Shown here one piece after another: positions 34,681-63,172 of a DNA stretch of 64,000 bases. The notes below the pieces were generated by a model. It searched no databases. It saw only the letters and a program-made list of their open reading frames with translations, and was not told the origin of the DNA. Position numbers and translations under genes: made by a program. Position 1 is the stretch's first letter; every line of letters starts with the position of its first letter. This DNA is from Chamaelirium japonicum (taxonomy: Eukaryota > Streptophyta > Magnoliopsida > Liliales > Melanthiaceae), in NCBI GenBank assembly GCA_947650365.1, contig OX393550.1:50981633-51045632 (forward strand), given 5' to 3'.

Positions 34681-37600
34681 GCATCGCGGACTCAAGCTCC
34701 CAAGTAGCTTCCTCCTCATTGCAGTGCTGCCACTGTACTTTCACCATAGGGATGGTCTTTGTGCGAAGCACTCGGTCTTCGCTAGCCAGAACCCTGATCA
34801 GTTGCTCCTCGTATGACGCATCTGAACTGAGTGCCAGGTCCTACCAATTCAGCACATGGGACGGGTCTGGCTTGTACCTCCGAAGCATCGGCACGTGGAA
34901 GACATTGTGAACGCTAGAGAGCTGTGGAGGCAGTGCCAGCCGATATGCTACCTCACCAACTCTCTCCGAAATCTCGAAGGGGCCGATGAATCTCGGAGCC
35001 AACTTCCCTTTCTTCCCAAACCTCGTGATGCCTCGACGAGGGGAAACCTTCAAGAAGACATGGTCTCCAACAGTGAACTCGAGCGGGTGTCGACGTACAT
35101 CAGCATAGCTCTTCTATCGACTCTGCGATGCTCGAAGTCGCTCCCTGATTAGCTGGATCTTCTTTGTCGTCTCCTGAACGAGCTCCGGTCCCAAAAGGCT
35201 TCGCTCTCCTACCTCCGCCCAACAAAGAGGTGACCGACACAACATCCCGTACAAGGCCTTATAGGGGGGCATGCCGATGCTGGCTTGGTGGCTATTGTTG
35301 TAAGCGAACTCCATAAGAGGTAGATGCTCCTCCCAACTGCCTTCGAAATCCACGGAATATGCCCGCAACATATCCTCCAGAATCTGAATCGTCCTCTCTT
35401 AGTGGCCATCTGTCTGAGGGTGAAAGGCTGTGCTAAAACTGAGCTCAGTCCCCAAGGCTGTTTGCAGGCTCTCCCAAAAGTGAGAAACAAACCGAGGATC
35501 TCGATCTTAAATGATGGAAATTAAAACTCCGTGCAGTCTAACAATCTCTCTCACATACAGCTTTGTCCGATCGATAGACGTCATCGTCGTCCGTACGGGA
35601 AGAAAGTGTGTCGACTCGTCAGTCTGTCCACAATTATCCAAACTGAGTCGTGCCTGTTCCGGGTCAAAGGTAACTCCGAAACAAAGTCCATCGTGATATG
35701 CTCTAATTTTCACTCAGCTACTGGGAGTGGTTGCAACAATCCAGTCGGTCTCTAGTGCTCAGCCTTGACTTGCTGACAAGTCAAACATCTGGACACGAAG
35801 GCGGCCACATCCCGCTTCATGCCGTTCCACCAGAACTGCCTCCGTAAGTCATGGTACATCTTGGTGCTGCCAGGGTGCATCGAGAATCTAGATCGATGCG
35901 CCTTTGATAGCACCTCCTCTCGAACCTCCTTATCAGTGGGAAGGCATAACCTCCTCTGGAACCTCGGACCTCCATTAGCATCAACTAACCAGTCTGGAAC
36001 AGACCCCCCACTATCACACCGTGCTCTCATCTCTTCTAGCTCTGAATCCAACCTCTATGCTGCAATCACCTTCTGAAGTAGGCTGGGCTGTACTCGTAGG
36101 TTGCGCAATACGGTACGAGAAGGCTCCCACCAAATCCACAAATCAAAGCCTTCTATTGTAGCCAAAAAGTTATGTCGATCTGTTAACAATCTGGCAAGCT
36201 GGCTATGGGACTTCCGGCTTAGGGCATCTGCAACAACATTCGCTTTACCAGGATGGTAAAAGAGCGAATAGTTGAAGTCCTTCAGGACTTCGATCTACCA
36301 CCTTTGTCGCATGTTCAGATCCTTCTGACTCGTGATGTACCGTAGGCTCTTGTGATCGTAATACATCTCAAACTCCTCACCGTACTAGTAATGCCTCCAG
36401 ATCTTCAAGGCGAAGACCACCGTTGCCAACTCCATATCATGGGTGGGATAATTCTTCTCATGAGTCTTCAACTGTCTCGAGGCGTATGCGACCACTCTGC
36501 CGTCTTGCATCAGAATTGCCCCAAGCCCCATCAGTGAGGTATCGGTGAAGACCACATAGCGCTTGCCACTAGCCGGAATCGTGAGTACCGGGGGCGAAGT
36601 GAGACGCCGCTTCAACTCTCGGAAGGACTTCTCACAATCTTCCGACCACTCGAACTTGACACCCTTCTTAGTCAGACGGGTGAGAGGTGCAGCCAGACGC
36701 GAGAATCCCTCCATGAAGCGTCGATAGTAGCCTGTTAGCCCCAAGAAACTCCTGATCTCGAAGACATTCCTGGGCTGCTCCTAGTCTATAACGGCCTCTA
36801 TCTTTGCTGGATCCACCAAGATATCTTTCTTCGAGACAACGTGTCCGAGGAACTTCACCTCCTGCATCCAAAACTCACACTTACTGAGCTTGGCATACAG
36901 TTGGTGATCTTTGAGGATCCGCAATACTGCGCTCAGGTGCTACCGATGATCTTCCTTCATCTTGGAGTAAATAAGGACATCATCCACAAATACCACCACA
37001 AATCTGTCAAGGAACATGCTGAAGACGTGGTTCATCAGATCCATAAATGCTGCAGGAGCGTTCATCAGACCGAAAGGCATAACTAAGAACTCATAGTGTC
37101 CGTATCACGTCCGAAATGCTGTATTCAGAATATCCTCTGCCCTCACAGCCAGCTGGTGATATCCAGTCCTCATATCAATCTTTGAGAAGCAACAAGCACC
37201 CTTCAGTTGATCAAACATATCCTTTATCCGCGACAGCGGGTACTTGTTCTTTATCGTGAGGCTATCCAGCTTGCGATAATCAATGCAAAGCCTCTTCATC
37301 CCATCCTTCTTCTAAGCAAAGAGGACCAGGGCTCCCCAAGGAGATGTGCTGAGACGGATGAAGCCTCTGTCAAGCAACTCCTCCAACTGGGTCTTCAGCT
37401 CCTTCAACTCCATAGGAGCCATCCGGTACGGAGCAATCGAGGCTGGTGCTGCTCCCGGTACCAGATCTATAGCAAACTCGACCTCTCGAGGTGGAGGTAA
37501 GCCTGGGAGCTCATATGGAAAGACGCCTGGGAACTCACGAACCATCGACGGGAGTACTGCTGGGTTCCCATCTCGTTCCCTGCTCGGTAGCTGCGCCAGT

Positions 37601-39269
37601 AAGCTGAGCGTGATTTGTTGTAGTGGTACTGAGCACAAAACTTTCTACTTGTCTCCCATAAAGTAGAAGACCTCGCTCCCCGGAGGTGAGAAGGTGACAT
37701 TCCTCGAGAAGCAGTCGAGGGTGACATGGTAAGCCAACATCCAGTCCATCCCAAGCAACACGTTCACTCCTCCCAAGTCTAAGATAATTAGGTCAGTCGA
37801 GAGCTCCCTATCTCCAACAAGAATGATGCAGTCCCGGCAGACTCGGTCCACATCGGTATTCACCCTGCGTGATGAAAACACCGACAGAGTGTAACCCAAT
37901 GGGACCGACTTCAGTCCCAAAGTTTTGACAAAACTAGGGACAATATAGGAGTGCGTGAACCCACTATCGAAAAGAATGTGAGCTAGGGTCGAGAAGACGA
38001 TGAGGGTGCCTAACAATAACGGGAGAATGTAAGAGCCTAAGCTAGCTAATGACCAGTACTAGTCCTAACAAGTCTCAAAGGAATCAAAGGCAGTAAAGCA
38101 GCTACGACTAAGAATTGAACTACAAAGTTCAGGGTTACCTTCGATCGCTCCCCCATAAGCCTCTGGGTCTTGATCGACCAACAAGTATGCCCTGCCCTAA
38201 CGGGGGAAAGGCCTCTGCTGCGGTGGCTAGGGAGGACGCTCCTGCTGCTGAACTCTCTACGGGGGCCTCTGCTGCTGCACAGGTGGTGCCGGTAGTGCAG
38301 GCCTGAGAGGTGGAGCTGGTAGAAGCGGCTGCCGATGGAGCCGTGGGCAGCTCCACTTCAGATGCTCAAGCGAGCCACATTGGAAACAGCCACGCCTCTG
38401 GGGTCCAGGAACTGGAGGACCATGGAAATGCTGAGGCTGGCGAGGTGGGGGTCGAGCCTCTGTGGGTCTGAACCTCTTATGAGCCAGTGGGCCATTACGA
38501 CTGCTGCCACTCCACTTCTCCAAGATAGCACGGGACTCCTTCAACTCCTGCTCCACTGCCAGGGACCGGTTGACCAACTCCTCATAGGATTGCCCCAAAA
38601 AGGTAGCAACCCTACCCCTGATCGTTAGGTTCAGACAATGCTCAAAATGCATAACCCTCATGTTATCGGTCGCCACCTGGTGAGGAGCATACCTCGCAAG
38701 CTCCGAGAATTTGGCCTCATACTGTGACACAGTATGAGACCCCTGGTAGAGCACCAGAAACTTCATCTCCATCCGGTTCTGTACGGTAATCAGAAAGAAC
38801 TTCTTCCGAAAGATCTCCTCGAACTCTGGCCAAGTGATCGCTCCTCGATCTGCTGCTCAGGTGTGCTGAACTGTCTACCACCAGAAGTCTGCCTCAGCCG
38901 CGAACTGGTATGAGGCCAAGGTGACTCTCTTGTCGCTGGTGATGCCCAATGTGTTCAGTATCTTCTCCGTCTGCTGGAACCATCGATCGGCCTCCAAGGG
39001 GTCTGGCTCACCCCTGAAGCTCGATGGTCCCATCGCCTTAAAGTCCTTCAACAATTTCCCCCGTCGCTCGCCCTCGGCCTACTGACGAGCATGGGCCTGA
39101 GCAAGGGCAGCCTGAGGTAGCTCGGCCTGCTGCTGGGCAACAGCAGCCTACTGCTGCTGGACTATGGTAGCCATCCCCTGGAGCATCTCCATCATCATCG
39201 CCGCGTTGTTTGGCCCAACGGACGATCCTGCTCCGTTGTTAGCACCATTACCACTCCTAGTACCCGCCA
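34681..39269 (-). pseudogene. Ty3 chromovirus gag-pol polyprotein, many stop codons
   Basis: Minus-strand domains in order: gag from the ATG at 39269 (MAGTRSGNGANNG), with a CCHC knuckle CFQCGSLEHLKWSC at about 38370; aspartic protease with LFDSGFTHSYI near 37960; reverse transcriptase with [11 protein letters not shown] and an active site [10 protein letters not shown] (~36985); RNase H with [10 protein letters not shown] and HDMELA; integrase with the zinc segment CLTCQQVK and a later FAYNNSHQASIGMPPYKALYG; and a chromodomain containing VLRTKTIPMVKVQW and EEATWE near the end. In-frame stops occur in gag, at the protease/RT boundary, in RT, RNase H, integrase and before the chromodomain. Several replace CAG or TGG by TAG. 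The element cannot make its own proteins. Confidence 0.92.
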
Positions 39270-39356
39270 TATGAAAAGAGAAGGGATTAGTCTAATGTTA
39301 ACCTCCTAATAAGACTCTAGACTTAACTAGAAACTACTCCTAGGAACATATCCCTG

Positions 39357-39371
39357 GGCTCTGATACCCGC
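39357..39371 (-). other. tRNA-Met-type primer-binding site of the Ty3 element
   Basis: Read on the minus strand directly after the LTR end GTGACA, the sequence is GCGGGTATCAGAGCC. It matches the usual TGGTATCAGAGC site for initiator tRNA-Met, with small changes. It fixes the element's orientation and the inner edge of the 5' LTR. Confidence 0.85.
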
Positions 39372-41032
39372 TGTCACACCCTAGAAATCTGGAACCGATC
39401 CCTGGGGTGTGAATTGAGAAAAACCAAGGGTTTTAGGGTTTGGTCAACTGTCTACTCCAATTAGGGTTTCTCACAGGGCTTATATTCTCTCAAGGAATAT
39501 TTTAAAACTTGATTTTTATGAAAACATTTTTATTTATTTTTTTAAAGAAGGTAGAGAGATACAATTTTTTTTTCGACAGAGAGATGATCATGCTCGACCC
39601 TCAACCGGGCTATCCTCTCAGCACGTGCAGCCTCCCGGTGCCCCACATGCTGACAGAAGTCCCTCTTAAGGGAGCACGAGGCTCAAGCCTCTGATGGTGA
39701 GCCGAGTAGCCTCGCCCGCTCTCTAGCACTCAGGCACTGGTTCATATATCCTATCTAGTGAGCTAGTCAATTTGTTCACTTTGCAACTTATATTTTCATA
39801 GTGAGCTATACTAAGCCTGGGACCTTGAGGAGAGGCCTACCCAAAAAGAATACAACTGGATCATTGCCACTAATAACATACACTAAGCCAAATAAGAGTA
39901 TGATTACACTGCCAGAAGGGAAATGACTACTACAAGACATACTGTAATCTAAGACTCCACCGCCGTCCTAACTTCGCCGCTGATCTCGTGCTGCGGCTAC
40001 CCCTGAGTCTTCGAACCTGGAGAAGGGCCTACTTGTGGGAATGAGTAGCCCCCAAAATGAATTGGTAGATTAGCCAAATAAATGGCTAGTGACAAGCTAA
40101 CTGCCTATGTAATTAATGACGCCCATATTTTATAAATAGGTTACTGATTTGCCTAGCTGTCCAACTATGTTCTCAATCATGCTCTAAGTGTCCATGCATT
40201 TTCTACATTTGCATACAATTCCTACTGTCACTAGGTTATCGAGAGTACCATTTTACAATTAATAAAATTAAACACACTCAATGTGAACCCCGGATATTTT
40301 GTTCATCCTGCCCCCGGTCGGGCATTACTATAGGGCCTTTTATTTCGATGTAGAGGGCCAACTCTCTCGCTGTGCATACTCTGACACCATGCACAAAGTC
40401 ACCCATATGATCATAAAGGATTTTTTGCATTTCACGGTGGAGCTCTACCGCCTAACTTGCTTTCCTTGGGGGCTTCAACTACCCTGAGACATGATTGCTA
40501 GGCCAATCCCTCTTCGAGGGTACCACCTATTGGTTTTACCACAATCCCTGCCCGTGACCCCCTAGCCTACTGGTTTTCGGCTGTGCGCGCAGGGTGGTTC
40601 ACGACCCTTGTGCGCACGGGGTCCGAATCTTTCCACAGGATAGAATATTACACAATTATAATAATAAAGTGATTTCGATGTTTTACCCGGGATTCGCACC
40701 GCGCTCACTACCCATGCATCACAATAACTATAAAATTTACTTTCGTCCGTATTCCCGTGTGCCCGAGTCTTCACACTCTATCCAGGAGAGTGAGCCCGAT
40801 AATTATTATTTAATTATTAATTTCTAACCTTAAGGGAATTCCTACTTACGGTGTCCAAGCAATCAGAAAATTTATTATTTAATTATATTATTAAGCATGC
40901 GTCGCCGGACTCGCGACTCCGCATGCAAGGCGGGGTCCACTCGACCACATGCGATGAGGTCCGATGGGACCCGCATGCAGCGTTATGGACACCTACCCAT
41001 AATTTATGGAATAACATAATTAATTATCTAAG
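39372..41032 (-). repeat. Right (5') LTR of the Ty3 element, truncated
   Basis: Matches 17196-17671 followed by 30601-31797, without the CACTA insertion, and so shows the empty site. It breaks off after TAATTATCTAA at about 41032. There the left copy continues into LTR sequence, while this copy switches to the ~73-bp array. About 2 kb of LTR, including its outer end, is missing. Confidence 0.85.
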
Positions 41033-41820
41033 AAGAAGATCGAAGCGACATCACCCCGTCGTCCTCAACAAGCCTTCGACTTCGATCACGCTCAAAAGCT
41101 CGGAGAAGAAGATTAGAGATCGGTGTTACAGCCGCCGTCTTCACAAGAAGCCTTTGACTCCGATCAAGCTAAGGAAGCCCAGAGAAGAAAAGAAGCCAAA
41201 GCCGATATGGGGAGGATTTTGACCGTCGTACATGACCCTCCTTCAACAGTCGAGTGAAGGTTTTATCCTTTGGGATATGGTGTGCTTTGAAACGCTGAGG
41301 TATGACTTGTTGGGCTATCACACAAGCACTGTAGAATAGAAATGTAGAGAAAGAGATGACACAGGATGTGACAACGGAGTTCGGCCGAATCCTACATCTC
41401 CGTGCGGTAAAACGTAATCTTTGAATCCACTATCTCTAAGTTAAAAGTAGAGCTAGTCTCTCTCTCGAGAGATCGGGGGAAGAAAGAGTCCGGAAGGGAT
41501 CAAAGAAAGAGAGAGAAAGATTGGGGGAAGAGAGAGGTTTGTTCTGGTTTAATCAAGCGTCCTTCTTACATTGAGATATTTTTTTTAAAAAAACAACCCT
41601 GCGCTACTAATATTAACATCCTCTGTGAACCGTGACCATGCATTAGATGGGCTGCTTCTTAGAACGGTTCAGATCGAATCCTTGAAACCCTACATCTAGG
41701 ACCTCCCACTACATGTAAAAGCAATGCAACTCACACTGGGCTCGGATTCTGAAGCTACTGACTCAGTTCCTCAGGGAGGATAAAACCCTAGCTCCTATCT
41801 TCCCTTCCCTCAAAGCGCCA
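41033..41820. other. Array remnant and 5' flank of the NSR gene
   Basis: 41033-41220 holds about two more units of the ~73-bp array seen at 15878-17190. The following 600 bp has no ORF of note. It includes a GA/CT-rich patch at 41455-41540 and a leader-like pyrimidine-rich stretch (CCTATCTTCCCTTCCCTC) directly before the NSR start codon. Promoter elements for NSR are expected here, but no clear TATA box was identified. Confidence 0.5.
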
Positions 41821-57855
<16,035 letters not shown>

Positions 57856-60060
57856 TGAGGCAAATGCGATTGCCCAAGCGATTCGGTGTGTTATATTGAA
57901 CGTAAAATATCCTTTAGATTAGCGATTGCTCGTCATGCTGACGCTGCCCGGCATTATCCTTGTAGGGCTCTGTTGGAGGAGGTTTCTATATGTGGAGGGT
58001 TGGTAATTTATAGGTTGTCGGCGGCACTTTTCATCCGTTACTATTGGGCGTAGAACAAGTGAACCTTAAAACTTCTTACTTGCTGTAATCTTCTTCGTAT
58101 GACCTGCCCTTGAAGATTTACTTTTCTGTGCTGTTGTGTGGTTATGGGGCTAAATCTTGTTGATGTTTGGAAAAACGCTCAACTAATATTTCCTCGACTT
58201 TATCATATTAGTTCATATAATGCACATGTGAGCTCACTTTCATTGCCGTTGGATTAGTTGGCACTTGGCAGCTAAGATAATTTGTGGACTCTGAATTCGT
58301 GAACGTGGGTGATGAGGCTCATCAATGACCATGAGTTTGGTCCGTATCCCAGGATAATCTTTGTCTGACAGCGTTCTATTGCTGTTATTTCATCACAGCA
58401 ATAGTTTTGGTTAGTTGTTTTGTTGGAATGGACTGGTGGGTGGTGGCTGATAGATGAAATAGAACGTTAGGTCTTAAACTGAAGGGCCAGTTTTGAACTT
58501 TCACTTCTTACGTAGTACCATGTGACCAACCAGACTCCTTTGGATCTGCTTGCTGATTTAGTTCCGCTTTGTGTGTTTGAGTGTCCGCTATGTGCGTGTG
58601 CGTGCGCAAAGAATGCTATGGCCATACATATTACTAGGGAATTCGGTGTTGGAACAGTTTTGGATTCATAGTCGAAAATCGTTGCATGCTAAGGTTGCTT
58701 GGTCTACTGATGAACGAAGTTTGGGTACAGTGTGATGTTTTAGGTTTTTTGTTGTTATTGGTGGGTTTTAGATCATTATGGAAGGTGAGTCCCCTCGTAA
58801 GTTTGATGCTGGCTATTTTGCTGAAAGTCCCTGCAGTAATGCTTGCTATCGATTCTTGTTATTGTTGGCACTGTTTGTTTTGTTTGTGTTTCTGTACATG
58901 TTCGACGCATTATATTCTACGTGTAGTTTCTTTCGTTTGGTTGGGTTGTAGGTTTAGTAGGGTTGCATTGTGCAACGATCGATTAGTCTTTGTTGGATGC
59001 TTGCGGGTTCTTGACATCCCCTTGTTTCCACAAGTCTGTACCATCTGGATTCCGAGAATCGAAAGTTTCATGATCTAGCTATTGCGGGATTGCCTAGTCT
59101 TCTCTATTAAGGTGTGCCAGATCTAGGTTTGTCGCATGATTCGAACATAGGATTGAAGTGTGTGTGTTGGCGATGAGGGAGGCTCATCCATGAGGGTGGT
59201 GCAGCATAATCTTTGAACAGCAGCATTTTGTTTATTAGTCAGCTCCATGTATGTTATGGTTAGTGAGATTGTTTTCTTAAAACTCAGTGGGGGCAGGCAA
59301 GAATCCTTAGAATGTTGCGTTTTTCTGAACGTAGGGACGATATATGACGCCACATCGTGTCCTTTTTCTTTTTACCTTGGCCACTTCTTTTTTGCTGCCC
59401 CTTTGATTTGAATGAAATCGTTCTCATTACCTTGGTTGAGCCAGCCAATTTTTTTTTTTGGAATTTCAACTATCCTTCGAAACCCCGAGTAGTTATCAGA
59501 ATTTGCCTGGTTACTGAGGTAACCAGATACCAATTCTATAGGATTATTAGGGTTTACAGAGGATGTTGATCTATACTGAAGATCAGGTAAATCATTACAG
59601 ATAGAGTCTGCGACACAGAGGTATCAAGAGGGATGACCACTCTTGATCCATCAATCCGAACACAATCTTATTAGTTCTCAATCAGGGCGGGGGCAATTCG
59701 GATCGCCAAGAGTTCTTCGAGATACCGCCGCCTAAATTATTGACGGAGGGGAACAATTTTTATTTTTCTTTGAAAGGAGCCAGTACTTCTTATCTGGCAC
59801 TTCTTCGCATTGAATAACAGCCCAGCAAAACCAATTAGTCGATGAAGTTAAATCAGTTGATGCCATGGATTGATGATTATGGGGATTAGAACATCCTCCT
59901 ACTTTCTACTGCCATCCATCTGATCCTTGTCACCTCTGTATATTCTCTTTATGTTTTCGGTCTTTTCGTTCTGCTGTCTGTTTTCTGTTCTGGGGGGTTT
60001 CATTCTTCGAACCCCCATGTATACTGAATACATATTTTTTAATGCACAGGTAGGGTCTGC
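57856..60060. other. 3' flank of NSR; no further gene seen
   Basis: The first few hundred bases after the NSR stop presumably include its 3' UTR. No clear poly(A) signal could be singled out. The rest is unremarkable, with scattered short open frames that match nothing recognised. Confidence 0.5.
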
Positions 60061-60064
60061 CTTG

Positions 60065-60070
60065 CCCCCC

Positions 60071-60111
<41 letters not shown>

Positions 60112-60128
60112 TCTCCCTCTCTCTCTCT
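60065..60128. repeat. Poly-C plus (CT)n microsatellite
   Basis: About 18 consecutive C residues are followed by a CT dinucleotide run with a few CCCT interruptions. Confidence 0.95.
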
Positions 60129-60521
60129 AAAAATTGGATGGGGAGGCCCTACTGCGTAATGCCGTGGGGGATACCTATCTCCAATTCACCACACGCCATA
60201 CTGAATGCCTCTGACCATTGCCTTGTGGTTGTAGGGGTCACTGCAATGCTCAGTGTGGCGTGCTGTCGCTATGAGGTGAGGCCTGCCCATCGAAGTTGCT
60301 CCCCTACAGAAGGGAGGTGATTCTACTTTAAAAATGAGAAATTTTACTACCATCTTTTTTTTTTTATTTAAAGTTTATGGACGAAAATGGTCTTACTAAT
60401 ATAAAGGGGTATGAGCTTAGAGAGAGCGCAATGGATATAAAAGTTTGGGTATGTTCGTCGATGGTGTGGAGAGGGAATAGAATTGCCCCTACACAAAGAT
60501 AACAACCCAAAATAAACTTTA

Positions 60522-60847
60522 GGGGCCGTTTGGTTCGCAAAATTGTCCTCGCAAGTAATTTCAGGTCTCCAAAATTGATTATCAAGGAAATGGTTAGTAG
60601 TAAATTAACGAATGGCAAAGGATAAGATCGGAACACAAATTTGTGCGATGTCATCTTCTTGGGAAAATAAGTAATTTTTCCTCAGCCTCAGGAGGAATGA
60701 ATTTTCTCTCTCTAAGCTGTTGAATGCGGAATTGATATTTCCCTGAACTGATTTCCCTCCTCAAATTTGCGAACCCAACGTGCCTGACACTAGAGATCGT
60801 TTTCAATTTTGCAAAAATGGCCTCAATTCTGTGAACCAAACAGCCCC
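60522..60847. mobile_element. Tourist-like MITE (326 bp)
   Basis: The left end GGGGCCGTTTGGTTCGCA matches the reverse-complemented right end GGGGCTGTTTGGTTCACA at 15 of 18 or more positions. TTA flanks both sides (60519-60521 and 60848-60850). This is a non-autonomous PIF/Harbinger derivative, which could be mobilised by a transposase like the one at 1007-2405. Confidence 0.88.
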
Positions 60848-61282
60848 TTAGAGGTACTCCAAATTTGTAAATTTATATTTAAATCGTATTTTTCCTTTCA
60901 AAAACTGCTTTACCAAAATATTCCAATCTTTTTTTTTTAATGTAATATTGTCACACAGGAGCACAAATAAATCTGTCATAACGAGCGATAAACCCACCAC
61001 AAAGGTGGGAGGGAACACATGCGATACGCTTACACGACCAGCAAGACGAGGGACATGTGCTTTGCTACTGCAAAGCCACCATAATGCCACTTTCATGTAA
61101 GCTGCAATTATGGTCGTCATTGCTCCTACTGTTTTTTATTTTCAATTGATTTTATAATACTTTTAGAGACCCGCACGTAGGATTGAGTAAAGTCGTGTAT
61201 GGAATTAACCATCTTTTTTATTAGGATAAATCCAATCGTGGCTTATAACATGCATTGTTGAGTTATTAATAAGGGAGACTTA

Positions 61283-61623
61283 GGGCTTGTTTGGTTGTTG
61301 CGTATATATGATGTGTGTTTCTATGCATATGTAAAAAAACGTATGTTCATAATTGCACGTGTTTGTCTGTTTTTATCATTTGTACATATTTATGCATGTG
61401 TTTGACTGTTTGTATCTAAAGTGGGGACTATATGTGTAAATAAATGGTGGGTTTCTATTTGTTCATGGGGGTGAGATGAATTCTTAAAAGACCAGTTAGC
61501 GGCACATATTTGAACATGTACAATCGGTTGTACATCTAAAAAAGCAACAATCAAATATAAAATTTTGTTTGTACCTGTACAAATAGAAACACACCCCTAT
61601 TTGTATAGGATCCAAACAATACC
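61283..61623. mobile_element. Tourist-like MITE (341 bp)
   Basis: The left end GGGCTTGTTTGGTTG and the reverse-complemented right end GGTATTGTTTGGATCC are similar. TTA lies on both sides (61280-61282 and 61624-61626). The interior is AT-rich, with several TGTAC/GTACA inverted motifs and no ORF. Confidence 0.75.
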
Positions 61624-61626
61624 TTA

Positions 61627-63172
61627 GTGAGCAGTTCCTGACTAAAGATCGGTTTAGTCTGAAGGATAGATAATTGTATGGACATAACTACCCCTCAGTG
61701 TACTTCAAATTTTTATTTCATGCCACTCCTTTCTAAAACTAAACTAACTCTAAATCCGAACCTTTGACCTAAAAATCCTAATCCGAATTCTAAAACCTAA
61801 GATCTATGGTTGCTTGTCGCTGTCAGTGTGGCGATGAGCAAGTGCGACTCGGAGGCTTCTGCTTGCGCCCTCTACTGTTGCTGCCACCTCCGCTGCTCGT
61901 GCTCCCCTCCAACACGATTGATCTCGCCCGCCTCCGCCACCCTGCACGGAGAAATAGGAAAAAAAAGATCAGGTCAGTGAGGGTATTTTGGGGATTCAAT
62001 GAAAATTATGATCCTTTACACCAAACCGATCAGTGGACCAGGGACCTCAGGCGTTGCCGGTCCATTTCATGAAAATGATGTTGTCTGGGACCCTTGACAC
62101 ATTAATCCTAATTGAATTTAAGACAAATAAAAAGGGTTATTAGCCTAAGTCCCCTCTAACGAACCCAATATTAGAATAAATCCGGTGAAACATTTCATTT
62201 GAGCTTCACCCCTCTAACCAATCCAACTTTTGGAAAACCCTTCCCTTGATTTTTAATCCCGAGACCACCCTCAGCTGCTCTCCTTTTTCAATTAGCCATG
62301 GCGGATGCAGAGGCGTAGGCATAGGTGAAAGGGAGGAGGCACAAACGACCAGAAGCAGAGGTGAAGGAGGCGGTGGTGAGCAGCGGTGACGGAAGCGAAG
62401 GTGGCAGTGGGGGTTCGGGATAGGCTTTTGAGATTTCTAGTTTTAGGGTTCATTTTATGGCCTGTAGATTGGGGGGGGGGGGGGGTCGGTTAGGTCTAGG
62501 TGGCGGCGCCTAGGGGTTCGATTAGGTCCGATGGCGGAAACGGAAACGGAAACGGCTCGTGGCAGTATATCTAAATTTGATAAAAAAAAAAAAAAAAAAA
62601 GGGCATTTGCGTCTACAGTAATCTGTGGTAGAATGGAATGATTGTCGGGACTGTAGCTCCAAAACATCTTCTTTTCTCTGTAATTCCCCAAATAAAAACC
62701 AGCCATCTTATTTTCCATCTTGTAGGGGCCATCCTGATGTGGCATCTCATCGCAGCCGTGCGTTGCCACCAGCCCTGACCGGTGAATCCCACCGATCCCA
62801 ATTGGTAGGCAATAGAGCGGTACTATATGATGCCACGTCAGGATGGCCCGATCAATGGGGGGCCCCCCTTCATTGAGAGCGCACACCGCTTTCTGTCCTG
62901 TCCGTTGTCCCCGCCCGTGTAAGCGCACGTTGGTCCGTCCCATCTTGGCGTAACGTCCGCCGGCCCGCCAGATTCAGTTGCCAAAGAGTCCATACGACCG
63001 AATCTATTCGGGAATCCATCCCGGTTCGTTGCAGAAGCCATCCCAAACACGGAAGTCCACGGTGGAGCCACCACCGTGAAGACGGCGGCGCGTGTTGCAT
63101 CTTCCTCCAAATCTCGGCGCGCGGCTCCCTCCTTTGCGGAGCTCGATCTCGTGCCCATCTAACCAGTCGTCA
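61627..63172. other. Intergenic region and 5' flank of the OPT gene
   Basis: No further gene was recognised. A G13 run lies at about 62470-62485 and an A18 run at about 62582-62600. A GATGCAGAGGCGTAGGCATAG-like, GGTGAAGGAGGCGG-rich patch lies at 62300-62400. GC content rises from about 62880 toward the transporter exon, which is consistent with a promoter/5' UTR region. No definite TATA box was identified. Confidence 0.45.

Larger units (their letters stand above)
17196..41032 (-). mobile_element. Ty3/gypsy chromovirus (Tekay-like), decayed and multiply invaded
   Basis: The internal region (34606-39371) reads gag, protease, RT, RNase H, integrase and chromodomain on the minus strand. It is bounded by a tRNA-Met-type primer site and a polypurine tract. 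The left (3') LTR spans 17196-34605 and contains a nested CACTA element and a Cassandra TRIM. Without those insertions it is about 3.7 kb and has TGTAAC...GTGACA ends. The right (5') LTR starts at 39372 but keeps only ~1.66 kb and stops at about 41032 in the flanking ~73-bp array. LTR copies differ by several substitutions in their first ~150 bp. The integrase-linked chromodomain and long LTRs suggest the Tekay group. Confidence 0.85.
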
